From the NCBI RefSeq assembly GCF_008122525.1, contig NZ_VSRV01000001.1:1488001-1552000 (forward strand): a stretch of 64,000 nt of DNA, in the 5' to 3' direction. The notes under the pieces were generated by a model, which ran no database searches, was not told the DNA's origin, and saw only the letters and a program-made list of their open reading frames with translations. Origin of the DNA: Marinomonas sp. IMCC 4694. GTDB taxonomy: Bacteria; Pseudomonadota; Gammaproteobacteria; Pseudomonadales; Marinomonadaceae. Within the stretch, counting starts at the first letter, position 1; the number at the start of each line of letters is the position of its first letter. Position numbers and translations under genes: made by a program. Positions 34,828 to 42,867 of the stretch are shown here, piece by piece.

Positions 34828-34912
34828 TGGTGCGGATGGAGAGACTCGAACTCTCACGCCGTGAAGCACTGGAACCTAAATCCAGCGTGTCTACCAATTC
34901 CACCACATCCGC
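34828..34912 (-). tRNA. tRNA-Leu (TAG)
   Basis: An 85-nt class II tRNA on the minus strand. GCGGATG pairs with CATCCGC, the anticodon stem CTGGA/TCCAG encloses loop TTTAGGT with anticodon TAG (reads CUA), a long variable arm is present and CCA is encoded. Confidence 0.95.
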
Positions 34913-34933
34913 ATGTCGTTTTTACTTCGGTGG

Positions 34934-34961
34934 ATCATACGGGTTTTTAGTTCTGATGCAA
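34934..34961 (-). promoter_or_regulatory. Promoter of tRNA-Leu
   Basis: On the minus strand, -35 TTGCAT (34961-34956), 16-bp spacer and -10 TATGAT (34939-34934, 5/6), with a predicted start about 15 nt before the tRNA. The -35 match is modest, so upstream elements may help. Confidence 0.55.
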
Positions 34962-34987
34962 GTATTTTTAAAGGGGCTTTCGCTTTA

Positions 34988-35030
34988 TTTTTTTTCATCT
35001 TTTTTCATCTTTTTTCATCTTTTTTCATTT
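34988..35030. repeat. Tandem 10-bp repeat forming phased A-tracts
   Basis: TTTTTCATCT is repeated three times plus a last TTTTTCATTT (34991-35030). Read on the minus strand this gives A-tracts spaced exactly one helical turn apart. They lie about 30-70 bp upstream of the tRNA-Leu -35 and about 100 bp upstream of the DUF599 gene. Phased A-tracts bend DNA. Confidence 0.85.
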
Positions 35031-35126
35031 ATGTCTTTTGTATTTTGTCTTTGTCGTCGGGGACTTGTGGTGTAAAAAATGATTTAATTATGGCTTCTAA
35101 ATAGACCGCTCAAGTCGAGTTAAATT

Positions 35127-35858
35127 ATGGAAAGCCATTCCGTTTTCGTCCTGTTAAATGTCCTTGATTTAACCACTCTTTTGGTATTTTTTGCGAGCTG
35201 GTGGGGATACGCGTTTTACGCTCAATACAATTCTAAGCGTCGCTCCTGCTTGGTCAGTGTGCTCCACCAATTTCGTTTGGCGTGGATGTCGCGATTATTA
35301 AGACGCGATAACCGCATTGCCGATGCCTCTGTGATGGCCAATTTAGAGCGCAGCAGCTTATTTTTTGCGTCGAGCAGTTTGCTGATCATTGCGGGCTTGT
35401 TTACAGCGTTTAATTATTCTGAAAAGGCCTTGGGTATTTTGTCGGATTTTTATCTTCTTTCTCCGATGAGTCAGCAAGAGTGGGAGTTAAAAATTATCGT
35501 GTTGGTCGTGATTTTTGCCTACGCTTTTTTTACTTTTACATGGTCGGTGCGCCAGTACAATTTTTGCTCTGTCTTGGTGGGCAGCGCGCCTCTGGCGACG
35601 GAGCGGGGCATTGAAGACAGCGAACGTGAGCTTTACGCTACACACATGGCACAGATCTGTAGTTTGGCTGCGAATCAGTTTAATTATGGATTACGCGCGT
35701 ATTATTTTGCGATGGCATTTTGTGGCTGGTTTTTAGGTCCGTATTTTTGTATGGCGGCGAGTATTATGGTGGTGGCTGTCTTGTATCGTCGTGAGTTCCG
35801 TTCGAAAACCTTTAAAACATTGAGTCGCGGATTGGTGATGAAATCTCATGCTTCCTAA
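35127..35858 (+). CDS. DUF599 family membrane protein
   Basis: The 243-residue protein has four predicted membrane helices (about 10-30, 78-98, 118-142, 195-225) and matches DUF599. Seen are WWGYAFYAQYNSKR after helix 1, RDNRIADASVMANLERSSLFFASS, and SVRQYNFCSVLVGSAP following helix 3. The family has no known function. The upstream ribosome-binding site is weak (CGAG). It overlaps the following methyltransferase by 11 bp, so the two are translationally coupled. Confidence 0.82.
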   Translation: MESHSVFVLLNVLDLTTLLVFFASWWGYAFYAQYNSKRRSCLVSVLHQFRLAWMSRLLRRDNRIADASVMANLERSSLFFASSSLLIIAGLFTAFNYSEKALGILSDFYLLSPMSQQEWELKIIVLVVIFAYAFFTFTWSVRQYNFCSVLVGSAPLATERGIEDSERELYATHMAQICSLAANQFNYGLRAYYFAMAFCGWFLGPYFCMAASIMVVAVLYRREFRSKTFKTLSRGLVMKSHAS

Positions 35859-36552
35859 TTTCCCTAGAGCCGTTGCTGACGACGAAGCGCCGGTTAATCG
35901 TACCATTAAAGTCGACGATAGGCTTTATCACTATTTGCTTGATGTATCCGTTCGTGAGAGCGCGCTGTTAAAAGCGCTGCGACTTGAAACGGCGCAATAT
36001 CATATGGCGCGCATGCAATTGTCTCCTGAAGTGGGTCAGTTGTTGGCGTTACTCGTTAAATTGCAAGCCCCTAAAAAGTTACTCGAAATAGGCGTGTTTA
36101 CGGGGTATAGCACCTTGTCAATGGCCATGGCGATGTCTAAGGATGCGCATTTTATTGCAATTGAAAAAAAGCAAATGTGGTTAGACATTGCTACTCGGTA
36201 TCTTGAACAAGCGAATGTGATGGACCGGGTAACCACGTACTGTGATAAAGCCTTGCCTGTGATGACGTCTTTTTTAGTGGATCAGAAAGAGACGTTTGAC
36301 TTTATTTTTATCGATGCGGATAAGCAAAATTTGTTGGCGTATTATGATGTGGCCAAGCAATTACTTCGCCCTGGTGGCTGTCTATTAATCGACAATACCC
36401 TTTGGTGGGGAAATGTCGCGGATGAGGCTTTTACCGACAAAGACACTCAAATAGTGCGTCAACTCAATGCCACCATTCATCAAGATACCGACGTTGAGCT
36501 GTCGCTCATTCCCATTGGAGACGGTCTTACGCTGGTGCGTAAAAATACCTAA
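35848..36552 (+). CDS. SAM-dependent O-methyltransferase (CCoAOMT-like), second copy
   Basis: The 234-residue metal-dependent O-methyltransferase has motif I EIGVFTGYSTLSMA, FDFIFIDADKQNLLAYYD and LLIDNTLWWG. It is of the same family as the protein at 2442-3068, with a 20-residue longer N-terminus. The start lies within the end of the DUF599 gene. The substrate is unknown; a catechol-type acceptor is the family expectation. Coupling to a DUF599 membrane protein is the only functional clue. Confidence 0.85.
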   Translation: MLPNFPRAVADDEAPVNRTIKVDDRLYHYLLDVSVRESALLKALRLETAQYHMARMQLSPEVGQLLALLVKLQAPKKLLEIGVFTGYSTLSMAMAMSKDAHFIAIEKKQMWLDIATRYLEQANVMDRVTTYCDKALPVMTSFLVDQKETFDFIFIDADKQNLLAYYDVAKQLLRPGGCLLIDNTLWWGNVADEAFTDKDTQIVRQLNATIHQDTDVELSLIPIGDGLTLVRKNT

Positions 36553-36607
36553 CTTGCTTATTCCTTTATCTTTTTGCGTGTTTCTTTTGATTTTCACCTT
36601 GTCGCCT

Positions 36608-36635
36608 CTTGAAATTCAATGAAGAGGCTTTACTT
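36608..36635 (+). promoter_or_regulatory. Possible heat-shock (sigma-32) promoter of htpG
   Basis: CTTGAAA at 36608-36614 is a perfect sigma-32 -35 element. After 13 bp CTTTACTT is a poor match to CCCCATNT. The same stretch holds a 7-bp inverted repeat (36604-36610, 36622-36628) that could instead end the previous transcript. Confidence 0.35.
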
Positions 36636-36714
36636 ATGTAGCACAAGTGAAACGTAATATGCCTTTGGTGTGATGATAAACCGAAGGTTCATTCAAATAG
36701 GAGCACGCTAAAAC

Positions 36715-38643
36715 ATGGCAACTGATACTCAAAAAGAAACGTTAGGATTTCAAACAGAAGTCAAACAACTACTTCATTTGATGATCCATTCTTTGTATTC
36801 CAACAAAGAAATTTTTCTAAGAGAGCTGATCTCAAACGCATCTGATGCGGTCGATAAGCTTCGCTTTGAGTCTGTCGCTAACGCAGACCTTCTCGCCGAA
36901 GACCCTAACTTACGCGTTCGTATCGAATTTGACAAAGACACCAATACCGTTGTGATCGATGATAACGGCGTGGGCATGTCGCGCGAAGAAGCCATTACTA
37001 ACCTAGGCACCATTGCTAAATCTGGCACATCTTCTTTCCTTGAGCAATTAAGCGGCGATCAGAAAAAAGACAGCCAATTGATTGGTCAATTTGGTGTGGG
37101 CTTTTACTCCGCGTTTATTGTGGCAGATAAGGTAACGGTTGAAACTCGTCGCGCTGGTGCATCTGACGGCGAAGCGGTTAGTTGGGAATCGGATGGTTCT
37201 GGCGAATTCACGATTGAAAACATCGACAAAGCAACACGCGGTACACGGATTACTTTGCACCTTAAAGCCGGTGAAAAAGATTTTGCCGACAGTCATCGCT
37301 TGCGTTCTTTGGTCACTAAATACTCAGACCACATTTCTATCCCTGTCGAAATGGAAAAAGTCGTGTATCCAGAAATGGATGAAGAGGGTAATCCTAAGCC
37401 AGTCGACGCAAACAAAGCGGCGGAGTTTGAAGCGGTAAACTCCGCAAAAGCGCTATGGACTCGTCCACGCAACGACGTGACAGATGAAGAATACCAAGAG
37501 TTTTATAAACACATTTCTCATGATTACCAAGAGCCACTAAAATGGTCGCATAACAAGGTAGAAGGCAAGCTAGAATATTCAAGCTTACTGTACATTCCGT
37601 CTAAAGCGCCTTATGACCTTTGGAACCGCGACATGCAGCGTGGCCTGAAGTTGTACGTTCAGCGTGTGTTTATTATGGACGAAGCAGAAGCCTTCTTACC
37701 GCCTTACATGCGTTTTGTGAAGGGTGTAGTAGATTCAAATGACTTGTCTTTGAACGTATCTCGTGAGATTTTGCAGAATGACCATGCGGTTGACTCTATG
37801 CGCTCAGCATTGACGAAACGTGTATTGGATATGTTGGCTAAGATGGCGAAAAACGAACCAGAAGATTATCAAAAATTCTGGGACGAGTTCGGTAATGTCA
37901 TCAAAGAAGGCCCGGCTGATGACATGGGTAATAAAGATAAAATTGCTGCTTTGCTGCGTTTTAGTTCGTCTCACAACGATGCATCAGAGCAAACGGTGTC
38001 TTTGGCTCAATACATTGAGCGTATGAGTGAAGGGCAAGATAAGATTTATTATATCTATGCTGAAAGTCACAATACGGCAAAAAACAGCCCGCATTTAGAG
38101 ATTCTTCGTAAGAAAGGCGTTGAAGTGTTGTTATTGAGCGATCGTATCGACGAATGGATGATGTCCTCACTGCAAGAGTTTGAAGGCAAATCATTCCAAG
38201 ATGTGACGAAAGGTAAATTAGACCTCGCTGATTCAGAAAACGAAGAAGAGAAAAAAGAGAAAGAAGAAAAAGCGGAGCAAATTAAGCCACTGCTTGATCG
38301 TATGAAAGCCGTATTAGACACAAAAGTCGCTGGGGTCAATTCAACGGACCGTTTGACAAATTCACCAGCTTGTTTGGTGGTGGGTGAGTACGACATGGGC
38401 TTGCAAATGCGTCGCCTGCTTGAGCAAGCGGGACAGCAGTTGCCAGAGTCTAAGCCGACGTTGGAAGTGAATCCAGACCACCCTATTGTGGCAAAAATGA
38501 ACGAAGAGTCTGACGAAGAGCGTTTTGCTGACATGGCGTGGTTGCTGTTTGAGCAAGCCACTTTGTCTGAAGGTGGGCAGCTTGAAGATCCAGCGACCTT
38601 TGTAAGCCGCATGAACAAGTTGATTGTGCAGTTAAGCAAATAA
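36715..38643 (+). CDS. htpG: Chaperone HtpG (bacterial Hsp90)
   Basis: The 642-residue ATP-dependent chaperone begins with the GHKL ATPase domain: FLRELISNASDAVDKLR, IDDNGVGMSREEA, LGTIAKSGTSSF and GQFGVGFYSAF. The middle domain includes YIPSKAPYDLWNRD and the SLNVSREILQ catalytic-loop Arg. The C-terminal dimerisation domain ends QLSK. Length matches E. coli (624) closely. GGAG lies 11 nt before the ATG. It is a single gene between a candidate heat-shock promoter and a strong terminator. Confidence 0.98.
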   Translation: MATDTQKETLGFQTEVKQLLHLMIHSLYSNKEIFLRELISNASDAVDKLRFESVANADLLAEDPNLRVRIEFDKDTNTVVIDDNGVGMSREEAITNLGTIAKSGTSSFLEQLSGDQKKDSQLIGQFGVGFYSAFIVADKVTVETRRAGASDGEAVSWESDGSGEFTIENIDKATRGTRITLHLKAGEKDFADSHRLRSLVTKYSDHISIPVEMEKVVYPEMDEEGNPKPVDANKAAEFEAVNSAKALWTRPRNDVTDEEYQEFYKHISHDYQEPLKWSHNKVEGKLEYSSLLYIPSKAPYDLWNRDMQRGLKLYVQRVFIMDEAEAFLPPYMRFVKGVVDSNDLSLNVSREILQNDHAVDSMRSALTKRVLDMLAKMAKNEPEDYQKFWDEFGNVIKEGPADDMGNKDKIAALLRFSSSHNDASEQTVSLAQYIERMSEGQDKIYYIYAESHNTAKNSPHLEILRKKGVEVLLLSDRIDEWMMSSLQEFEGKSFQDVTKGKLDLADSENEEEKKEKEEKAEQIKPLLDRMKAVLDTKVAGVNSTDRLTNSPACLVVGEYDMGLQMRRLLEQAGQQLPESKPTLEVNPDHPIVAKMNEESDEERFADMAWLLFEQATLSEGGQLEDPATFVSRMNKLIVQLSK

Positions 38644-38686
38644 CACTTTAGACAGCTTGAAGCGATTTTTTCAAATCTGACCATAC

Positions 38687-38722
38687 AAAAGCCCATATTT
38701 ATCTGAATATGGGCTTTTTTTT
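38687..38722 (+). terminator. Intrinsic terminator after htpG
   Basis: AAAAGCCCATATT (38687-38699) pairs with AATATGGGCTTTT (38706-38718), followed by more T. Confidence 0.93.
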
Positions 38723-38804
38723 CGATGGAATTTGCCTCATCGATGAAAATCGTTTAATTTCATCAAACACCTAGGAAGGGTGTTTTACTGTCAAGGAGCA
38801 GACT

Positions 38805-39713
38805 ATGTTTATCAAGTCGTATCATTTCGCCGTGTGTGCATTCATCTCAACGGTGGTTTTTTCTCAATCCCAAGTACTATCACAAGTTCAATCCCAGTCC
38901 CAGTCAGAAGGGGATCCTACTCCAGAAGGGCAAATTAAACCGGACGTGCAGCTCGCCTCGCTTTATTCGGATGGTGTACAGCTGTCGGATTACTATATCA
39001 GTGAAAAATACGATGGTGTTCGTGCGATCTGGACCGGTAACGTACTGATGACCCGCCAAGGAAATCCGATTCAAGCGCCTGCTTGGTTTACGGACCCTTT
39101 ACCCTCGGTTTGGCTGGATGGGGAGTTGTGGTCAAAGCGTAATGATTTCGAGTTTATCGTTTCGACCGTGCGAAAACATCAGCCAGTCGATCATGAATGG
39201 CGACACATTCACTACATGGTGTTTGATGCGCCCGATCAGGAAAAACGCATGACTTTCGCGCAGCGGTACGTGCGTTACTCTCGTATTGTGACGGAGTTAA
39301 AGCAGCCTCACGTGATGCCAGTAACGCAGTTTTCGATGAATGATAACGCTAAATTAGCCGCGTTGTTGGCGCGTTATGTGAGTGAAGGGTCAGAAGGTTT
39401 AATGTTGCATCGCAAACAAGCCCTTTTTGAATCGGGTCGCACTGATAATTTATTAAAGCTGAAGCCGCATATGGATGCAGAGGCCACCGTACGAGAGATA
39501 TTTAATGGAGCGGGTAAATACGAGGGAATGATGGGGTCTGTGTTAGTAGAAATGCCGTCTGGAATTCGTTTTAAAATCGGCAGTGGCTTTACCGATTTAC
39601 AAAGACAAAATCCGCCAGACATAGGGGAAATCGTAACATACAAATACCACGGATTTACCGAAAAAGGCATTCCAAGGTTTGCGACTTTTTTACGATACCG
39701 AGATCCATATTAA
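38805..39713 (+). CDS. Lig E-type ATP-dependent DNA ligase, predicted periplasmic
   Basis: The 302-residue minimal ATP-dependent ligase seals nicks through an AMP-lysine. A signal-like N-terminus (about 1-20) and a Gln/Ser-rich linker (20-40) precede the nucleotidyltransferase domain. Visible are motif I EKYDGVRA (Lys 68), WLDGEL (motif III), SEGLMLH (motif IV) and LLKLKPH (motif V); the OB domain follows (about 225-302). The length and exported N-terminus fit Lig E, known from Neisseria, Vibrio and other proteobacteria and proposed to act on extracellular or incoming DNA. AGGAG lies 8 nt before the ATG. Confidence 0.88.
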   Translation: MFIKSYHFAVCAFISTVVFSQSQVLSQVQSQSQSEGDPTPEGQIKPDVQLASLYSDGVQLSDYYISEKYDGVRAIWTGNVLMTRQGNPIQAPAWFTDPLPSVWLDGELWSKRNDFEFIVSTVRKHQPVDHEWRHIHYMVFDAPDQEKRMTFAQRYVRYSRIVTELKQPHVMPVTQFSMNDNAKLAALLARYVSEGSEGLMLHRKQALFESGRTDNLLKLKPHMDAEATVREIFNGAGKYEGMMGSVLVEMPSGIRFKIGSGFTDLQRQNPPDIGEIVTYKYHGFTEKGIPRFATFLRYRDPY

Positions 39714-39757
39714 CGGTAAATCACAGAGCCGGGTCACAGGGTCGAGACGTTAAACCA

Positions 39758-40072
39758 TTACAATGACGGGCAAAATAAGTCATGCATCGTATGAATCAGA
39801 GTTTTTACTCGGTCGTCGCCCAAACGATAATAAATAGTTTGTGATTCTCGACGAGTGCTAACCAGCCCGTCTTTTCGTAACACGGCAAGGTGCTGAGAAA
39901 GAGCGGATTGGCTTAGGGGAAGCTTTTCATTCAAAGCGGTGACAGACATCTCTTTGTCTAATAGATGGCATAAAATCATCAGTCTATTTTCGTTGCTAAG
40001 GGCTTTTAAAAAAGTCGCCGCTTGTGATGACTGCTTCAGCATGTCTTCCATCGTCAGTGTGTCATTGTTCAT
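39758..40072 (-). CDS. ArsR/SmtB-family regulator, BigR/SqrR-like
   Basis: The 104-residue winged-helix repressor carries FLKALSNENRLMILCHLL, the recognition helix LSQSALSQHLAVLRKDGLV and the wing RRESQTIYYRL. It lacks the metal-site ELCVC motif of ArsR/SmtB but has cysteines at about 35 and 101. This pairing is that of BigR/YgaV/SqrR proteins, which form a disulfide or polysulfide bridge in response to sulfide. ATG 40072 is favoured over an upstream ATG at 40135. No sulfide oxidation gene is adjacent, so the target is unknown. Confidence 0.75.
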   Translation of the reverse strand: MNNDTLTMEDMLKQSSQAATFLKALSNENRLMILCHLLDKEMSVTALNEKLPLSQSALSQHLAVLRKDGLVSTRRESQTIYYRLGDDRVKTLIHTMHDLFCPSL

Positions 40073-40248
40073 TCTTTTTTCTCGTGTGTTCAGTGTGTAA
40101 TGTTCGCAATCATTAAAGGCAAATATTATACACATTATCTGTGGATAATTAGGGTAATACTAATACAACACATTAGGCCGTGTAATGAATAGCCGTATTA
40201 TAGCGTTGTGTTGGTTCTGCAAACAATATCGGGTTAAAACCTGTGGCG

Positions 40249-41061
40249 TTAACTGAGCGAAAAACTGGCCCAAATGGGGGCGTGGTCTGACGGCTTTTCC
40301 AACGCTCTCATATCGTAGTCAACATCGGCGTTTTCTAGGGAGGGGGTTAGACCGTTTGATGACAGGATGACATCGATTCTCAAACCACGCTTTGGGGTGT
40401 CATCAAAGCCTTTTGAACGATAGTCGAACCAGCTAAAACGATCGTTTTTTTCAGGGTTAAGCCTGCGATAAGTATCCGTCAAACCCCAATCACAAAGCGT
40501 GTTAAACCACTCTCTTTCTTCTGGTAAAAAGCTGCACTTCCCCGTTCGTAACCAGCGTTTGGCGTTTGGAGCACCGATGCCGATGTCTAAATCCGTCGGT
40601 GAAATATTAATATCGCCCATGACGATGATTTTATCGTCAGGAGAGTGAGACGCTAAATAGTCCATTAAATCTGCGTAGAATTTGCGTTTAGCTGGGAACT
40701 TGGTTTCGTGGTCCCGGCTTTCTCCTTGGGGAAAGTAACCATTGAGTACTTTTACCGGTCCCTGCGGTGTGTCAAAAGTGGCAATGATCATGCGGCGTTG
40801 CGCATCTTCATCATCCCCAGGGAAGCCGTATTCAACTTGGATGGCTTCCTGTTTACTCAAAATCGCCACGCCGTAGTGAGATTTCTGTCCATAATAATAG
40901 GCATGATAACCAACGGATTGCGGAATCTCATGAGGGAAGGCGTCGTCGTGTACTTTGATTTCCTGTAAGCCAATGACATCCGGCGTATGCTTTTCAACGA
41001 GTGCGTGTATTTGGTGTGGACGAGCACGCAAGCCATTGATATTAAAAGAGACAAATTTCAT
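40249..41061 (-). CDS. xthA: Exodeoxyribonuclease III
   Basis: The 270-residue AP endonuclease and 3'-5' exonuclease acts in base-excision repair. It has the EEP fold: MKFVSFNINGLRARP, LQEIKVHDDAFP (metal Glu), NGYFPQGE, VMGDINISPTDLDIG, and the C-terminal SDHAPIWASF (catalytic His). ATG 41061 is used, with GGGA 8 nt upstream; a longer frame from 41115 adds nothing conserved. The length equals E. coli XthA (268). It is transcribed divergently from gor. Confidence 0.95.
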   Translation of the reverse strand: MKFVSFNINGLRARPHQIHALVEKHTPDVIGLQEIKVHDDAFPHEIPQSVGYHAYYYGQKSHYGVAILSKQEAIQVEYGFPGDDEDAQRRMIIATFDTPQGPVKVLNGYFPQGESRDHETKFPAKRKFYADLMDYLASHSPDDKIIVMGDINISPTDLDIGIGAPNAKRWLRTGKCSFLPEEREWFNTLCDWGLTDTYRRLNPEKNDRFSWFDYRSKGFDDTPKRGLRIDVILSSNGLTPSLENADVDYDMRALEKPSDHAPIWASFSLS

Positions 41062-41238
41062 TGTATTGATCCCATTATAAAATCCAGTAATCATACCTAG
41101 TTGTTTTCGTTCCATAAAGAGCTTAACGAAGTAAGATGAATTTTTTGATTAAGTCGATAGCGGTATTCTTTTTAACTTCCTGAGAAAGCCCTGTTACACT
41201 GAGAGAAAGAATTAATGTCTTACAATCGGAGAGTTAAC

Positions 41239-42615
41239 ATGACGTATCAATATGATTTATTTGTAATTGGAGCCGGTTCTGGTGGTGTAAGAGCCAGTCG
41301 TGTTGCTGCATCTAAAGGTTATAAAGTCGCGGTAGCAGAGGGCAGTGCACTTGGCGGTACGTGCGTGAATATTGGCTGTGTACCTAAAAAATTGTTTGTG
41401 TATGCGTCTGAATACAGTCATGGCTTTGAAGAGGCGGCGGGGTTTGGTTGGACGCACAAAGGCGTTGATTTTAATTGGTCTGTATTGCGAGACAATAAAA
41501 CCAAAGAGATTGAACGTTTAAACGGTATTTACGGCAACATGCTTGGCAACGCCGGCGTAGAAGTGATTTCAGGTTTTGCAAGCTTTGTGGATGCACATAC
41601 TGTACTGATAGACGGTAACACTTATACCGCAGAACGTATTTTGATCGCGGTGGGCGCGAAGCCGTTTATTCCGCAATTCACGGGCAGTGAGTTGGTTGTC
41701 AGCTCGAATGAGATGTTTTATTTAGCGTCCTTACCGAAAAAAGCATTGGTTGTTGGTGGTGGTTATATTGCCGTTGAGTTTGCTGGGATTTTAAATGGTC
41801 TGGGCGTTGACACCACACTGGCTTACCGTGGCGAGCAATTGCTGCGTGGATTTGATCAAGATGTGCGTGATTTTGCGAGTGAAGAGTACAAAAAATCAGG
41901 CATTGATCTTCGTCTAAATACGGACGTGGAGCGTATCGAACTGGTCAATGCAGACGACAAAAACGGTGCTCGAATCGTGCATTTTAAAGGCGGTCATTCT
42001 GAAGAATTCGGTTTGATTCTCTACGCCACCGGTCGTGTGCCGAATGTAGGGTCTTTGGCACTGGAAAAAGCCGGTGTTGAAACGGGTAAAAATGGTGCTG
42101 TGATGATAGATAAAAACTTCACAACGTCAGCGAGCAGCGTGTTCGCGTTGGGTGATGTGACAGACAACATTCAGTTAACACCTGTTGCCATTAAAGAGGC
42201 TATGGCGCTGATTGCTTATTGGTTTGATGGTAAGGAAGTCGACTTTGATTACGATAACATTCCAACCGCGGTATTTAGTCAGCCTGCGATCGGTACCGTC
42301 GGTTTATCAGAGCAAGAAGCGGAATCTCGTGGTTTGGACTTCCGCGTATATCAAACCGATTTTCGTCCCATGAAGCACACTTTGAGTGGTGGTACAGCGC
42401 GTTCTTTGATGAAGCTTTTGGTTAGCAACGTCGATGACAAAGTCATTGGTGCGCACATGGTGGGAGAGTATTCTGGCGAAATCATCCAAGGCTTGGGGAT
42501 TGCGATCAAAGCGGGTGCAACGAAAGCCCACTTTGATGAGACCGTCGGCGTGCACCCAACCAGTGCCGAAGAATTTGTGACCTTTTCGGCAGGCGCGTTA
42601 AAAGAACGTAAATAA
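41239..42615 (+). CDS. gor: Glutathione-disulfide reductase
   Basis: The 458-residue flavoenzyme reduces oxidised glutathione with NADPH. FAD-binding GAGSGGVRASR is followed by the redox pair GGTCVNIGCVPKK (Cys 42 and 47), the NADPH Rossmann GGGYIAVEFAG, YATGRVPNV, FALGDVTD, and the C-terminal catalytic GVHPTSAEEFVT. ATG 41239 has GGAG 7 nt upstream; the upstream ATG at 41215 is discarded. Cytoplasmic dimer. The lack of pyruvate dehydrogenase or mercury-type features supports the glutathione assignment. Confidence 0.95.
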   Translation: MTYQYDLFVIGAGSGGVRASRVAASKGYKVAVAEGSALGGTCVNIGCVPKKLFVYASEYSHGFEEAAGFGWTHKGVDFNWSVLRDNKTKEIERLNGIYGNMLGNAGVEVISGFASFVDAHTVLIDGNTYTAERILIAVGAKPFIPQFTGSELVVSSNEMFYLASLPKKALVVGGGYIAVEFAGILNGLGVDTTLAYRGEQLLRGFDQDVRDFASEEYKKSGIDLRLNTDVERIELVNADDKNGARIVHFKGGHSEEFGLILYATGRVPNVGSLALEKAGVETGKNGAVMIDKNFTTSASSVFALGDVTDNIQLTPVAIKEAMALIAYWFDGKEVDFDYDNIPTAVFSQPAIGTVGLSEQEAESRGLDFRVYQTDFRPMKHTLSGGTARSLMKLLVSNVDDKVIGAHMVGEYSGEIIQGLGIAIKAGATKAHFDETVGVHPTSAEEFVTFSAGALKERK

Positions 42616-42867
42616 CACTTGTTTAACTGTATGTAAAAAACGAAAGGTACCGTAATGCGTCTTTTTTGAAAAAAGGCGACTCCGGACCAATTTTGGGGTT
42701 TTGTTGCTATACCAGCCGTATCAATATTTTACATTTTTCTCTGAATATTGTGTTGCTTAAGAAATACTTGCTGGTAATATCAAGACATGTGCTTCTATAC
42801 ATGAAGCGTATAAGTGTTTTCACGATGCAAACAAAATTTCCAATAAAAATAACAATGGAGCTTATTT

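Noticed and set aside
34827..35075. ORF across the tRNA-Leu region on the plus strand
   Set aside because: It is the complement of tRNA-Leu followed by the T-rich tandem repeat; no coding support.
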